This document shows positions 17,248 through 27,935 of a stretch of 63,572 nucleotides of DNA, piece after piece. The stretch spans positions 1 to 63,572 of the forward strand of contig JAEUUV010000120.1 in assembly GCA_016787285.1 (NCBI GenBank), given 5' to 3'. The DNA comes from Saprospiraceae bacterium (GTDB lineage Bacteria > Bacteroidota > Bacteroidia > Chitinophagales > Saprospiraceae). Under the pieces are notes generated by a model, which searched no databases, was not told where the DNA came from, and saw only the letters and a list, made by a program, of their open reading frames with translations. Every line of letters begins with the position of its first letter. Within the stretch, counting starts at the first letter, position 1. The translations under genes and the position numbers were made by a program.

Positions 17248-18150
17248 ATGAGTGCAAATTCCAACTCCCGCGTATACGGCATTGTGGTCACCATTTTGCT
17301 GCTGCTTTCAGCCGCTGTCGGCTGGTTTTTCTGGCAAAAATCAAAAGATGCAATTGCCGAAAACGAGCACCGCCAGGTGGCAATAGATTCCCTGACGCAG
17401 ATCAAGACAGGACTTGAGCGGGAATTGGACAGCCTGTCGTTTGCCTATTCCGATTTGCGTACCGAAAACGAAAACCTGCAAGGCAAAGTGACCTCGACGG
17501 CGGCCCTGATCGAGCAAAAAGAAATCGTAATCAAACAGATCAAATCAGCGGCAGCCAAAGATTTATCCGACCTGGAAAAACAAGTCGGTGATTTGCAGCG
17601 CGTAAAAACCGAATACGAGACGGTCGTCACGGTGCTCCGGCAGGAAAATCAGCAATTACGTGAGGCCAATGAAGTCCTGACAGACAAAAACGCCAAACTG
17701 GAAGAGCAGGTCAATGACTTGGCCAAGCAACTGGAAGCACAAATTCAAAAAACACAGGCCGCGGCATTCAAGGCTTCATCGTTCCGGGTAGAGGTCGAAC
17801 TGCGCAACGACAAACTGACCGTGCGCGCCCGCCGGGCACGGGAGTTGCTCATCAGTTTCGATCTGGCCGATGTGCCGCAAAATTTTCAGGGGCCGCAAAA
17901 ACTATACTTGTCTGTAACCGACGACAAGGGCACCCCGATCACTACCAGCAACCCCATCAAAACAACCGTGTATGCCCCGACCGGTCCGGTGGAAATTGTG
18001 GCGCAACAGGTCAAACAAGTCGTCCTGGAAACCACGCAACGCCTGTCCATCGCCCACAAACTGGAAGATCGTCTGAAAGCGGGTAATTACGTGGCCGCGG
18101 TGTACTGTGACAAAGGACTTCTTGGGGCGTCAAGTTTTCGCCTGCGTTAA
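17248..18150 (+). CDS. Membrane-anchored coiled-coil protein
   Basis: The 300-residue protein has one N-terminal transmembrane segment (about residues 9-29, YGIVVTILLLLSAAVGWFFW), a long coiled coil (about 35-175) with many Glu, Lys, Gln and Leu, and a C-terminal beta-rich domain (about 176-300). The last part looks like an Ig-type fold (KLYLSVTDDKGTPITTS...NYVAAVYCDKGLLG). Similar proteins are common in Bacteroidota without known function. It stands 30 bases before tamB; an envelope role would fit but is inference. Confidence 0.75.
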   Translation: MSANSNSRVYGIVVTILLLLSAAVGWFFWQKSKDAIAENEHRQVAIDSLTQIKTGLERELDSLSFAYSDLRTENENLQGKVTSTAALIEQKEIVIKQIKSAAAKDLSDLEKQVGDLQRVKTEYETVVTVLRQENQQLREANEVLTDKNAKLEEQVNDLAKQLEAQIQKTQAAAFKASSFRVEVELRNDKLTVRARRARELLISFDLADVPQNFQGPQKLYLSVTDDKGTPITTSNPIKTTVYAPTGPVEIVAQQVKQVVLETTQRLSIAHKLEDRLKAGNYVAAVYCDKGLLGASSFRLR

Positions 18151-18180
18151 CACCGAACCCGAACCGGACGCACGCATGCC

Positions 18181-21100
18181 GTGCCCCAATCGAAAAAAAT
18201 GGAAGAGACAACGCCCAAAGCACATTCCGAACCAGAAGGCTCGGACAATGCCCGGCCCAGGTGGCAGGCAGTGCTCCGCCGTATGTGGCGGCGCCTGGAG
18301 AATGTCGCTTTCGTTGTAGTTGCTACCCTGATTTTTTTGTATTTCCTCCTGCAGTCTTCCGCAGTACAAAACTGGATCATCGGCAAAATCACCTCCTACC
18401 TGTCCGGCGAACTGGAGACGACGGTGGAAATTCAGCACGTGGATATTTCCTTTTTCGACAACCTGGTGCTCGACGGCTTGTTTGTAGCCGACCGGCGCGG
18501 CGACACCCTGATCTACGCGGAAAGATTCAAAGTCGGCCTCAACTCCAATATTTTCTCCCTGCTCCGCAACCGGCTGGAGATAAACGAAGTATCCCTTTCC
18601 CGCGCCCGGGTGAATATCCGGAAGTTAGAAGGCGACACCACCACCAACCTGCAATTCCTGCTGGACTATTTCGCGGGCTCGCCGCCCGACCCGAACAAGA
18701 AACCTGCGCCGTTCCAACTGCGGGTTCAAAACCTGCGCCTCCACGATGTACAGTTTCTGTCGGAAAACAAAATGGCAGGCAAACGCATGTTCGCATCGAT
18801 AGGTACCGGCGCCATCCGCATCAACAAGTGGGATTTCAAAGCCAATACCATCGAGGCACCGATTATTGATCTCAACGATGTGATTTTTTCGATTGCCGAG
18901 TACCCCGCTCTGGAAACTGATGACGACGGCGATAAAATCCCCGAAAAATCGCCCCCCGACCCGAATCCGCTGCGGGCACTCGTGGGCAAACTTGTGCTCC
19001 GAAACGCCCAATTTTCGTTGGACAGATTCGATGATACCCCCGTTCGGCACGACGCTGTCGGGAACATGGATTTTTCCCACCTCTCGGTTCGCAACATTGC
19101 CATTGAGGCGGACAGCGTGACGGCAAGCTCCGACCTGGCTTTCACCGGCAGGCTGCGCCACCTGGCGGCTACCGAACAATGCGGCTTCTCGATCCAGCAC
19201 CTCGAATCGAACGAGGTGTATGTGAACGACACCATCACTGCCCTCTACGGTATGCGCCTGGAAACCAACGGCAGCACCCTGGGTGACACCCTCGCACTGC
19301 GCTACTCCACGTATTACGACTACGAACGATTTACCAACCGGGTGTATCTGGACGGCCGATTTGCTGCGGGTTCAAAAGTCCGCCTGGGCGACATCATGTT
19401 CTTCAGCAAAGACCTCGAAGAGAATTCATTTTTCCTGAAAAACCGGGACTTGGCACTCGAATTAACCGGCTACATGGACGGCAGGATCAACCGCCTCAAC
19501 GGCCGCTCGCTAAATATCCGGTTAGGCAACGAATTGTCCATCGTGGGTAATTTCGATGGCGACGACATGGCCGAAGGCAGCGACCGTATGCGCCTGTTCT
19601 TCGACCTCGAACGCGCCAAAACCAACATGCAAACCATACGCGAGATCATTCCGGGCTTCGATGCACCGGCATATTTCGACCGACTGGGCAACATCAGTTT
19701 CAGTGGCACGTACCAAATCCTTTTCGGAATAAACCACATCCTGACGGGCGACCTCACCACGCAGATCGGTTACGGCAACGTGGATATGAAACTGGACCTT
19801 CTGGGCGGACCGGAAAAGGCAACCTACTCCGGGTTCCTGAACATGAACGATTTTGACCTGGCCAAGTGGACGGAAAACGACGATTTCGGAAAATCCACCT
19901 TCCGGGTGAATATTTCAGAAGGCACCGGACTGACACTCAAGACCATCAAATCGCAGTTGAACGGCACCGTGGATTCCCTGTACTTCCGCGGGTACAACTA
20001 CCGGAACGTGGAGATGAACGGGCGTTTCGAGCAGTCCGTCTTCGCGGGTCAACTCAACATTGAAGACCCAAACATCAATTTTTCCTTCGACGGTACCGTC
20101 AACTTGCGCGACTCGATTCCGGAGTACGATTTCAAGGCAGACCTGAACCGGGTAGACCTCGGGGCGCTGAATCTCGTGGACAAAGACTGGGTATTGTCGG
20201 GCAAAATCCAGAAAATCAAACTTTTCGCCCGAAACCTCGACGACCTGCGCGGCGCAATCGTGCTCCGGAATTTCCAACTTATTCAGGATAAAAAATACCA
20301 CCACCATGTGGACTCACTGACCTTCGCAGCCGCCAACCGCCCGAACGGAAACCGGTATTTCATTCTGTTGTCGGACATTGCCGACGGCATACTTGAGGGG
20401 CGTTTCGAGGTGAACAAAATGGCTGCCAACGCCTTGCAATTTTTTCAACAATATTACCCCAATCTGTCGCGGCAGTCGTTTGGCGTTCAGGCGTACGACT
20501 CAACCTACCTAAACGACAATTACAAAGTCAACATCCAGATCAAAAACACCCGGAGTTTAACCAAATTGCTGGACCCTGATCTGGATACCCTGCGCAATGT
20601 CAACATCCGGGCGAATATGAATGCCCGGGCAGGCACCTCGGATTTTCGGCTTGATTTGCCTGCATTTCGGTACGACGGACTGGGTTTGTACGATGCCGAT
20701 CTGGTCTGGAGTAACGAACGGGATCGGGGGAGCTTCACCGTCAACGTGCCCAAAACCGTCATGGCCGATGGCCGTCAGATCGCGCATATCCATTTCTCCG
20801 GAGATATGGCCGACGATGCCGTCAAGTTTACCCTGAATACCGAGGACACGACCTCTATTGTTAAAAAAATCAACCTGCGGGGGGCACTATCCACCGTGGA
20901 CACGCTATGGCAACTGCATTTCAATGCCGCCGCTATTACCCTGTTTGACGAGCAATGGTACATGGAAGATGAAAACTACCTGCGGTTTTCCGACTCCTAT
21001 TTTGAGGCCAGGAACTTTGATTTGATGAGCGGAATCCAGCGGATACGCCTGGAGAGCCACAACGACGGCAAGGGCGCCCGGTTTTCATTGGCCAATTTTG

Positions 21101-23136
21101 ACCTCAACTTTCTGGAGCGCCTGTTCCGCCTTGACAACATTCGTTATCGAGCGAAAATTTACAACCTCGACGTGGAAATCGAGGATGTGTTTGCCATGCG
21201 CGACATCCGGGGGTACATCACAACCGACACGGTTTTCCTGAATGAAAAACCCTACGGCAAGATGAGCGGAAACCTGGAAATTCCGGACTCGGATTCCCCG
21301 ATCTGGTGGCGGGTTTTCCTGCGCGGGAAAGACAATGCCCAGATGCGGATACTCGGGGCGTATGTTGCCGATGGTTTGGGGCGCCGAAAGGTAGACGAAC
21401 TTGGTGAAATCAAGCCCGGGGAGTTCAAAGCCTCCGTACAGTCGGCTAATTTCCCCTTGCAGGCACTGGAACTGATTGTGCCGGATATTTCAAAAACCCA
21501 GGGTACGCTGGGTCTGGACGTGATGCTTGGCGGCCCGTTCAGCCGGGTGGGGATGAAAGGTCAGGCTCGGGTGGAAGGCTCATTTCAACTGGATTACCTG
21601 AAAGCCCGGTTCTACATTCCCGATGAAGTCATTCAACTCAGCGAAACGCAGATTTGGGCCGACAAGGACACCATTCTGGACGGAAGCCGGAAGAACGCTG
21701 CGATTATCCGGGGCGGATTGCGGCACGACCATTTCAACGACTGGCAATTAGACTGCAATATCAAATCGGTAGGCTCTAATTTTATGGCACTCAATACCAT
21801 GCGCGACGATAACGACATGTACTACGGACAAGGTATCGGCAGTTTTGAGGCAAATTTTTCCGGCTCGTTCAGCAAAACCGATATTCGTATCACTGCCGTT
21901 ACCGGCAAGGAAACTCGCCTGTTTATCCCGCTTTCCTCCGCGCGGACGGACATCAAAGACGCCAGTTTTATTACGTTTCGAGATAAAAATGCCCCTCCGG
22001 AAACCCGAAAGGACACGCAGAAACGCTTCGTTTCCAGCGACCTGAAAGGCCTGAACCTTGAAATGAACCTGACCATTACCGACGATGCAGAGGTACAACT
22101 GATCTTCGACGAAGCCGCCGGGGATATCGTGAAGGGTAGGGGAGACGGAAACCTGCGCATTGTGATCAACCGGGAAGGCGAGTTCAAAATGTACGGGAAC
22201 TACCAAATCCGGCGCGGCGAGTACATGTTCACCTTGCTTAACCTGGTAAACAAACCGTTTACGGTAGCGGACGGCGGCACGATCAGTTGGTACGGCGACC
22301 CCTACGGCGCGCAGATCAATTTGGACGCCACATACGCTGAAAACACCTCGCTCACGACTTTTTTGCAGGAAGAACTTTCGGTCACCAACAACCTGAGCGC
22401 CGAGGCCGCCAAATCTACGCGGGTGGTAGTGACCATGCATTTGAAAGGCGACCTGTTCAAACCGAATATCAGTTTTGACCTGAGTTTCCCGAATCTGACA
22501 AGCCAACTCAAATCGCTGACGGACAGCAAAATGTCGCTGTTGCGTCAGGATCAGAACGAACTTACCCGGCAGGTGTTCGGCCTGATCGTGGTGGGTTCGT
22601 TCCTGCCGTCCACCGGGTTTGCGGCCAATATCCAGAGTAGCGACTATCTGGCATCGGCGTTCAACACCCTGACGCAGGTGTTGAGCAACCAATTTTCGAG
22701 TTACCTGACCACGTTGGCTTCGGAGTGGTTTGGCGGTGCGGTGTCCAGTATTGAGTTCAACATTGCGTACAATGAGTACCGCAACCAGACAACTCCCGAC
22801 CAGAGCAACCTTTCACAAATCGGCCGGGAACTTCAGGTGCGGCTCAGCAGCGGGTTTGCCAACGACCGCATCACCGTGCAATTGGGTTCGCAGTTTGGAC
22901 TGGGGCAGCCGGGTACCACCACGGCGGACGGTTTCCTGGGCGAAGATGTGACCGTGGATATTCAGATAACCGAAAACAGGCAGTGGCGGTTGCGGGTGTA
23001 TCAGCGCACCGAACCCGACATTGCAGGCGGTTCGCGGCGTTCCCGCTATGGTTTTGGCATCAACTTCCGCAAGGAGTACGACACGTTCAACGAATTGATG
23101 CAGGATTTAACAGGCTGGCTTCGGAAGAAAAAGTAG
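18181..23136 (+). CDS. tamB: TamB-like translocation/assembly protein (DUF490)
   Basis: At 1651 residues this is a very large inner-membrane-anchored periplasmic protein. One transmembrane segment (about 47-66) is followed by about 1500 residues of beta-helix-like sequence and the C-terminal TamB/DUF490 domain, seen in RRGEYMFTLLNL, GGTISWYGDPYGAQINLDAT and the Gly-rich end. TamB-like bridges help move phospholipids or assist outer membrane protein assembly. The GTG at 18181 is the first start; an ATG at 18199 would lose six residues. No TamA/Omp85 gene is adjacent. Confidence 0.9.
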   Translation: MPQSKKMEETTPKAHSEPEGSDNARPRWQAVLRRMWRRLENVAFVVVATLIFLYFLLQSSAVQNWIIGKITSYLSGELETTVEIQHVDISFFDNLVLDGLFVADRRGDTLIYAERFKVGLNSNIFSLLRNRLEINEVSLSRARVNIRKLEGDTTTNLQFLLDYFAGSPPDPNKKPAPFQLRVQNLRLHDVQFLSENKMAGKRMFASIGTGAIRINKWDFKANTIEAPIIDLNDVIFSIAEYPALETDDDGDKIPEKSPPDPNPLRALVGKLVLRNAQFSLDRFDDTPVRHDAVGNMDFSHLSVRNIAIEADSVTASSDLAFTGRLRHLAATEQCGFSIQHLESNEVYVNDTITALYGMRLETNGSTLGDTLALRYSTYYDYERFTNRVYLDGRFAAGSKVRLGDIMFFSKDLEENSFFLKNRDLALELTGYMDGRINRLNGRSLNIRLGNELSIVGNFDGDDMAEGSDRMRLFFDLERAKTNMQTIREIIPGFDAPAYFDRLGNISFSGTYQILFGINHILTGDLTTQIGYGNVDMKLDLLGGPEKATYSGFLNMNDFDLAKWTENDDFGKSTFRVNISEGTGLTLKTIKSQLNGTVDSLYFRGYNYRNVEMNGRFEQSVFAGQLNIEDPNINFSFDGTVNLRDSIPEYDFKADLNRVDLGALNLVDKDWVLSGKIQKIKLFARNLDDLRGAIVLRNFQLIQDKKYHHHVDSLTFAAANRPNGNRYFILLSDIADGILEGRFEVNKMAANALQFFQQYYPNLSRQSFGVQAYDSTYLNDNYKVNIQIKNTRSLTKLLDPDLDTLRNVNIRANMNARAGTSDFRLDLPAFRYDGLGLYDADLVWSNERDRGSFTVNVPKTVMADGRQIAHIHFSGDMADDAVKFTLNTEDTTSIVKKINLRGALSTVDTLWQLHFNAAAITLFDEQWYMEDENYLRFSDSYFEARNFDLMSGIQRIRLESHNDGKGARFSLANFDLNFLERLFRLDNIRYRAKIYNLDVEIEDVFAMRDIRGYITTDTVFLNEKPYGKMSGNLEIPDSDSPIWWRVFLRGKDNAQMRILGAYVADGLGRRKVDELGEIKPGEFKASVQSANFPLQALELIVPDISKTQGTLGLDVMLGGPFSRVGMKGQARVEGSFQLDYLKARFYIPDEVIQLSETQIWADKDTILDGSRKNAAIIRGGLRHDHFNDWQLDCNIKSVGSNFMALNTMRDDNDMYYGQGIGSFEANFSGSFSKTDIRITAVTGKETRLFIPLSSARTDIKDASFITFRDKNAPPETRKDTQKRFVSSDLKGLNLEMNLTITDDAEVQLIFDEAAGDIVKGRGDGNLRIVINREGEFKMYGNYQIRRGEYMFTLLNLVNKPFTVADGGTISWYGDPYGAQINLDATYAENTSLTTFLQEELSVTNNLSAEAAKSTRVVVTMHLKGDLFKPNISFDLSFPNLTSQLKSLTDSKMSLLRQDQNELTRQVFGLIVVGSFLPSTGFAANIQSSDYLASAFNTLTQVLSNQFSSYLTTLASEWFGGAVSSIEFNIAYNEYRNQTTPDQSNLSQIGRELQVRLSSGFANDRITVQLGSQFGLGQPGTTTADGFLGEDVTVDIQITENRQWRLRVYQRTEPDIAGGSRRSRYGFGINFRKEYDTFNELMQDLTGWLRKKK

Positions 23137-23143
23137 TAGCGGT

Positions 23144-25072
23144 TTATCCCAGTTGCTCCATGGCTGTTTCCCACTCGGCATACACTTGCTCCAATTCCGA
23201 TTTCCCGGAATTGTACTTCTGAAGCACGTTCTGCGATTCGGGTTTATTGTAAAAATCCGCTTCGGCCATTTTTCCCTCCATTTTTTTCAACTCCGCTTCA
23301 ATTTCGCTGATTCGGCGTTCGCTGCGCTGCACGGTGCGCTGCAGTTGTTTTTTTTCTTCCGGCGTAAGTGCCGTGCCGGACTTGCTCTGCTCGTCGGGAC
23401 GGGCATAGCCACTTCCCGAGCGTCCACCGCTTGTGGTGCGCATTTCCACTTGGCGCATGTTGTCGAGGCGACGTTTATCGAGGAAATAGTTCACATCACC
23501 GAGGTACTCGTGCAGGCGGTGGTCGCGGAATTCGATCGTGCGGGTGGTGAGGTCGCTGAGAAATTCGCGGTCGTGGCTCACGACGAGCAGTGTGCCGTTG
23601 AAATCGAGCAGCGCCTGTTTGAGCACGTCTTTGGAAAGCATGTCGAGGTGGTTGGTCGGCTCATCAAGCACCAGAAAATTGAATGGGCGCAACAGCATAC
23701 AGGCCAGTGCGAGTCGTGCACGTTCGCCTCCGGAGAGTGCTACCACTTTTTTGTCTACGTCCTCTCCGCTGAACAAAAAGCCCCCGAGGACAGCGCGCAG
23801 TTTGGTGCGCATTTCCGGCGGGCTATATTTTTCCATAGTTTCCAGCAGCGTGATTTTCGGGTCGAGCGTTTCGGCCTGGTTTTGGGCGTAGTAGCCTATG
23901 GACACGTTGTAGCCCAGCGAAGCCTTGCCGCTGGTGGCCGTCTCGGCATTCACCAAAATTTTAGCCAGGGTGGTTTTTCCCTGGCCGTTTTGGCCGACAA
24001 AAGCCACACGTTCGCCGCGCAGGAGTTGGAAATCCACGTTTTCGAGCACTTTCAGGTTGCCGTATCGTTTGGTCAGGTGTTCAGCGGAAGCCACGACTTC
24101 GCCGGAACGCGGCGCATCCGGGAAACGCAGGCGCATGACCGAAGTATCTTGCTCGTCAATTTCCACCCGCTCCATTTTGTCGAGTTGCTTCTGCATGCTC
24201 TGGGCCATCTTGGTTTTGGTGGCCTTGGCCATAAATCGGGCGATGGTTCGTTCGCGGTCGGCAATGACGCGCTGCTGATTTTCGTAGGCAGATGCGAGTT
24301 TTTCGCGGCGTTCGGCGCTGAGTTCCACATATCTGGAATAGGGCGCCTTGTAGTCGTCGAGGCGGCCAAGCATGATTTCAACCGTCCGGTTGGTTACGTT
24401 GTCAAGGAAGCGGCGGTCGTGGCTGATCACAATGGCCATGCCCGGGTACTTGCCGAGCCAGTCTTCAAGCCAGAGGATACTTTCGATGTCGAGGTGGTTG
24501 GTCGGCTCGTCGAGCAGGAGTAAATCAGGCTGACGAAGCAGAATTTTGGCGAGTTCGATGCGCATTTGCCATCCGCCTGAAAACTCGTCGGTGAGGCGGG
24601 TCATGTCGGCGTGTAGAAAACCGAGTCCGGTCAGCACCCGTTCGGCATCGGCGGTAGTGGTGGCGTGTCCGAGGTGGTGCAGGTGTTCGGTGAGGTCACC
24701 CATGTCTTCGAGCAACTTGTGGTAGGCATCGGTTTCGTAGTCCTCCCGCACGGCGAGTTCGGCCTGGATGTCATGCAGTTGTTGTTCCAACGCCAGTACC
24801 TCGGCAAAGGCGGTCATGGTTTCGTCGAGCACGGTTTTGCCTTTAGGCAAAAGCATGTCCTGGTGCAGGTACCCGACCGTGAAGTGCGTGGGCTTGACGA
24901 CGTTGCCCTCTTGGGGCGACATTTCGTCGGCGATGATTTTCAGGAGTGTGGATTTCCCGGCGCCGTTGCGACCTACGAGGCCGATGCGTTCGCCGGGTTT
25001 GACCACCAGATTTACGGAATCAAGCAGGGTGCGATTGCCGTATTTTACGAAGATATTGCTGAGGGTTAGCAT
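23144..25072 (-). CDS. ABC-F family ATPase (Uup/EttA-like)
   Basis: ABC-F proteins have two ATPase domains and no membrane part and act on the ribosome. Both domains are intact: Walker A GRNGAGKST and GQNGQGKTT, signatures EFSGGWQMR and LSGGERARL, Walker B LLLLDEPTNHLD and FLVLDEPTNHLD. An inter-domain linker with many Arg and Lys (about 240-315) and a C-terminal coiled coil (about 560-642) resemble Uup or the YdiF-type. The exact subfamily cannot be fixed by eye. It is a single gene with a TACCTTCG box upstream on the minus strand. Confidence 0.93.
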   Translation of the reverse strand: MLTLSNIFVKYGNRTLLDSVNLVVKPGERIGLVGRNGAGKSTLLKIIADEMSPQEGNVVKPTHFTVGYLHQDMLLPKGKTVLDETMTAFAEVLALEQQLHDIQAELAVREDYETDAYHKLLEDMGDLTEHLHHLGHATTTADAERVLTGLGFLHADMTRLTDEFSGGWQMRIELAKILLRQPDLLLLDEPTNHLDIESILWLEDWLGKYPGMAIVISHDRRFLDNVTNRTVEIMLGRLDDYKAPYSRYVELSAERREKLASAYENQQRVIADRERTIARFMAKATKTKMAQSMQKQLDKMERVEIDEQDTSVMRLRFPDAPRSGEVVASAEHLTKRYGNLKVLENVDFQLLRGERVAFVGQNGQGKTTLAKILVNAETATSGKASLGYNVSIGYYAQNQAETLDPKITLLETMEKYSPPEMRTKLRAVLGGFLFSGEDVDKKVVALSGGERARLALACMLLRPFNFLVLDEPTNHLDMLSKDVLKQALLDFNGTLLVVSHDREFLSDLTTRTIEFRDHRLHEYLGDVNYFLDKRRLDNMRQVEMRTTSGGRSGSGYARPDEQSKSGTALTPEEKKQLQRTVQRSERRISEIEAELKKMEGKMAEADFYNKPESQNVLQKYNSGKSELEQVYAEWETAMEQLG

Positions 25073-25125
25073 AGCGGGCGCGAAGGTACGAATTGCCCTA
25101 CCTTAGCGCCAAAAATCTCTAAATT

Positions 25126-26379
25126 ATGGCAACACATCAACCGGACGCACCGGGCAGTGGCGAAGGCTCGGGCGTAGTTTTTGGAAAACAAATTCTGCTG
25201 TTGGCTTTGGTCTGCATTGCAGGCGTGCTGCTTTACAAAACTTGCTTTTCAGCAGGGGGCTTGTCAACCATGTTTCAAAGCCCGCAAGGGGTTCAACTTA
25301 CATACATCCCGTCGGATTTTCAGCCCAACCTGAACGAAGAGGCAACCCTTCAAATCCTGTCGCAACCGGAGAAATACCGCAAGGAGTTTGACGAACTCGT
25401 GTATAATTTCAACGTGTCCCTGCTGTACCATGTAGCCAACCGGATGAACCTTCCCGACAGCCTGAAGCGCCGACTGGAGCCGGAATACCGCAAACATCAC
25501 GAATACCTGCAAAATTTGTATTTCAGTGATTTTGTGGCACTGAAAGACACCACGGCTGTGATGTATGAAAACTGGTACAGCGACAACGCCAATCAGGCTG
25601 TGCAGGTATTCAACGAAGTAGCGGGCAAATACACCTGTTTTTTCGTCACCCAGATTATGGCGACCTTGCTCAAAGCCACCGACGGACGCCTGATGGCCAA
25701 GGGGAAAAATGTGGACAATCCCTGCGGCATTGCGCTAAGCGAAGGTTTGCGCCCAATGGTAGACCGGCTCCAGACCCGGGCGGCCATCATGGACTTTAGC
25801 GCATCCCGGGGTATGCTGAAAGACAAGGTGCGACAGGGCATTGCCGAGTTGGCCACTTATGAACTGCGTAGTCGCTTAGGCCTGGATAAAACCTTGTCGT
25901 ACAAAATATTCGGTTTTTCTATTTCTGAAACGGACATACGCGTGGAGGCCATCAGCGTCATCAAGTCCGGGTTCAAACTGGATCAGGCTTTCGACGTGAC
26001 GTTCAGCCCCAAAAAAGGCATCGTGTACGTCACGCTGCCGCAGCCGACCATCCTATCGCATGAAGTGTATCCTCGGGTAGACAAATTAGACGTGGGCTTT
26101 CTGGCGGGCATCAGCGGGGAGGAAATGAACAAGAATTTTAACGAATTGCGGCGTCAGTTCCGGCAGGATGCCCTGGACAACGAGCACGTGCTGGACAAGG
26201 CCAAGGCCCGGGCCGACACCGTCATGCAACTCATGCTGGGGCCGGTGGTGAAAAGTATGGGGCGCAAGTACAAACTGGAACTCCGGTATCGGGAACAAAT
26301 TCAGGGAATGCCCGCAGAAGAGACGAACCGCCGGGAAACTTCGCCGGCTACAAGAAACAAGGAGTTTATACCCCAATAA
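25126..26379 (+). CDS. Membrane-anchored DUF4230-like protein
   Basis: A single transmembrane segment (about residues 21-41, GKQILLLALVCIAGVLLYK) is followed by a helical region and a C-terminal domain of about 190 residues. The stretch IVYVTLPQPTILSHEV followed by a helical LRRQFRQDALDN...AKARADTVMQ tail resembles DUF4230, a family of unknown function. The first half (about 60-230) is not recognised. The gene has a TACCTTAG box 22 bases upstream and its stop abuts the stop of the convergent gene. Confidence 0.7.
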   Translation: MATHQPDAPGSGEGSGVVFGKQILLLALVCIAGVLLYKTCFSAGGLSTMFQSPQGVQLTYIPSDFQPNLNEEATLQILSQPEKYRKEFDELVYNFNVSLLYHVANRMNLPDSLKRRLEPEYRKHHEYLQNLYFSDFVALKDTTAVMYENWYSDNANQAVQVFNEVAGKYTCFFVTQIMATLLKATDGRLMAKGKNVDNPCGIALSEGLRPMVDRLQTRAAIMDFSASRGMLKDKVRQGIAELATYELRSRLGLDKTLSYKIFGFSISETDIRVEAISVIKSGFKLDQAFDVTFSPKKGIVYVTLPQPTILSHEVYPRVDKLDVGFLAGISGEEMNKNFNELRRQFRQDALDNEHVLDKAKARADTVMQLMLGPVVKSMGRKYKLELRYREQIQGMPAEETNRRETSPATRNKEFIPQ

Positions 26380-27858
26380 CTACGCCTTTTGTAGCAGTTC
26401 GTTTATTTTTTCGTTGAGCCAGAAGCGCTCGTTCACGTCCTTTTCCTGCTCGATTTCTGCAAGCAATTCCTGTAGACGGACTTTGCCGGGTTGGTCTTTT
26501 TGGCGAAGACGGTCGAGTCGTGTCAAAAACCGGACAAAGTTGTCGTAGCCTGCCTTTCGCCCGTCCGACATGTTATTTTCGCGTACCACGGCCATGCGCA
26601 GGTTATTCAATCTGGTGGAAAACAGCGTCTGGTCTTCCGGCCCACCTTCATAAAAAATTTTCACTTCCAGCAACTTGCTGAAATACTTACAGATATTGTC
26701 GGAAAAATTGGGCAAGTTGAGCACGAGGAGCCTCGCTTTTGGGATTTCGTTTTGAGTGAAGTGAAAATGCGCCATGGCAAGTTGGCAGTAGGATTCCGAT
26801 CCTTGAGGGCCAATGATGCGATGACGATTGACCTCAATGTACTCCAGCACGAAATCAAATTGTTTGAAGAGAATCCCTAGTTTTATCGTGGAAATGAACG
26901 CACTTAAAGTTAAAAACTCATGCTTTTTCAGGCGTTCGGGCGATAACCTACGCTTGAACAGATGAAACAGGGTGTCTTGATATTTCGGGACTTTGAAGTT
27001 TAGTGTGCAAAAGTTGCTCGCAATCGTCTCCAAGCGCTCCAAATGATGGCTGCTCAAGGTGTTTTCCTGCTCTGTCAGAGTATGCAAGTAGGCATCAAAC
27101 AGATCGTCCGACACCTTGTCCCAGGAACTCAATAGTTGCATGGCAGACAAGTGTATTTGCAGAAGCGGTATGGCAAGCCAAGGCTTCTGCAAGGCCTCTT
27201 CTGTTTCTCGAAGAATGGCCTGCACCTGGTCATCATCAAAAATTGGCACCCAGTTGTTTTGATTAAAAAGTGATAGCATCAAATCCAGCCGCCTCACCCA
27301 ATAATACACTTCCAGGGATTTCAACGCCTGTAAATTATTCATATCATCCCTGATTTCGGTCTGCAGACCCATCAGACCGGATTTTGCATGCTCTGCTTCC
27401 CAGTCCTGGTAAAAATCCAGCATTTCGCTGGAATTTCTTTCTGAACTGGCGCGTTCGAGGCGCTTGAGATAGGATGCGGCAACTTCCGTCTCGAACTTTT
27501 CACTGAAATAATATACAAGCCGGGTGCGGGTGCTGGTCGGTCGAATCGAGCTTTTCAGCCGCTCAAATTCAATGAACCGTTCTGCAAAATTCAGCGCCGA
27601 GGTGGTAACATTTTTCAGAGTCTGGAGATTAAAGGTGCGAGTCGGGTATAACACGGCATACACCTGCTCGCGTGTTAACAATCTATCAGCTTCCGCCGCC
27701 TGCGTGTTAAATACCTGAAAAATGTACCCGGTGAGTAGCAATTCCCGGGAGACATCCTTGCGCTCGGTAAAATATGGGGATTGTAAAAACAACTCAAACG
27801 CAGTCTGCTCGGCTTTCGAGAATACGCGCAGGCACTTAACCAAATCAGAATTAATCAT
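26380..27858 (-). CDS. Helical-repeat protein of unknown function
   Basis: The 492-residue protein starts MINSDLVKCLRVFSKAEQ and is almost entirely amphipathic helix, with the spacing of TPR-like helical repeats but no clear repeat signature. It has no signal peptide or membrane segment, so it is probably cytoplasmic. An in-frame ATG 30 bases upstream (27888) is possible. I recall similar proteins only from Saprospiria-type genomes; this is not verified. No function can be given. Confidence 0.7.
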   Translation of the reverse strand: MINSDLVKCLRVFSKAEQTAFELFLQSPYFTERKDVSRELLLTGYIFQVFNTQAAEADRLLTREQVYAVLYPTRTFNLQTLKNVTTSALNFAERFIEFERLKSSIRPTSTRTRLVYYFSEKFETEVAASYLKRLERASSERNSSEMLDFYQDWEAEHAKSGLMGLQTEIRDDMNNLQALKSLEVYYWVRRLDLMLSLFNQNNWVPIFDDDQVQAILRETEEALQKPWLAIPLLQIHLSAMQLLSSWDKVSDDLFDAYLHTLTEQENTLSSHHLERLETIASNFCTLNFKVPKYQDTLFHLFKRRLSPERLKKHEFLTLSAFISTIKLGILFKQFDFVLEYIEVNRHRIIGPQGSESYCQLAMAHFHFTQNEIPKARLLVLNLPNFSDNICKYFSKLLEVKIFYEGGPEDQTLFSTRLNNLRMAVVRENNMSDGRKAGYDNFVRFLTRLDRLRQKDQPGKVRLQELLAEIEQEKDVNERFWLNEKINELLQKA

Positions 27859-27935
27859 GTAAAAAAACAAGTACCGGTTTAAGGGCATCAGCCATGTTGG
27901 CCGGGCAATTATAGGGCAACTAAATCACTTTCAAT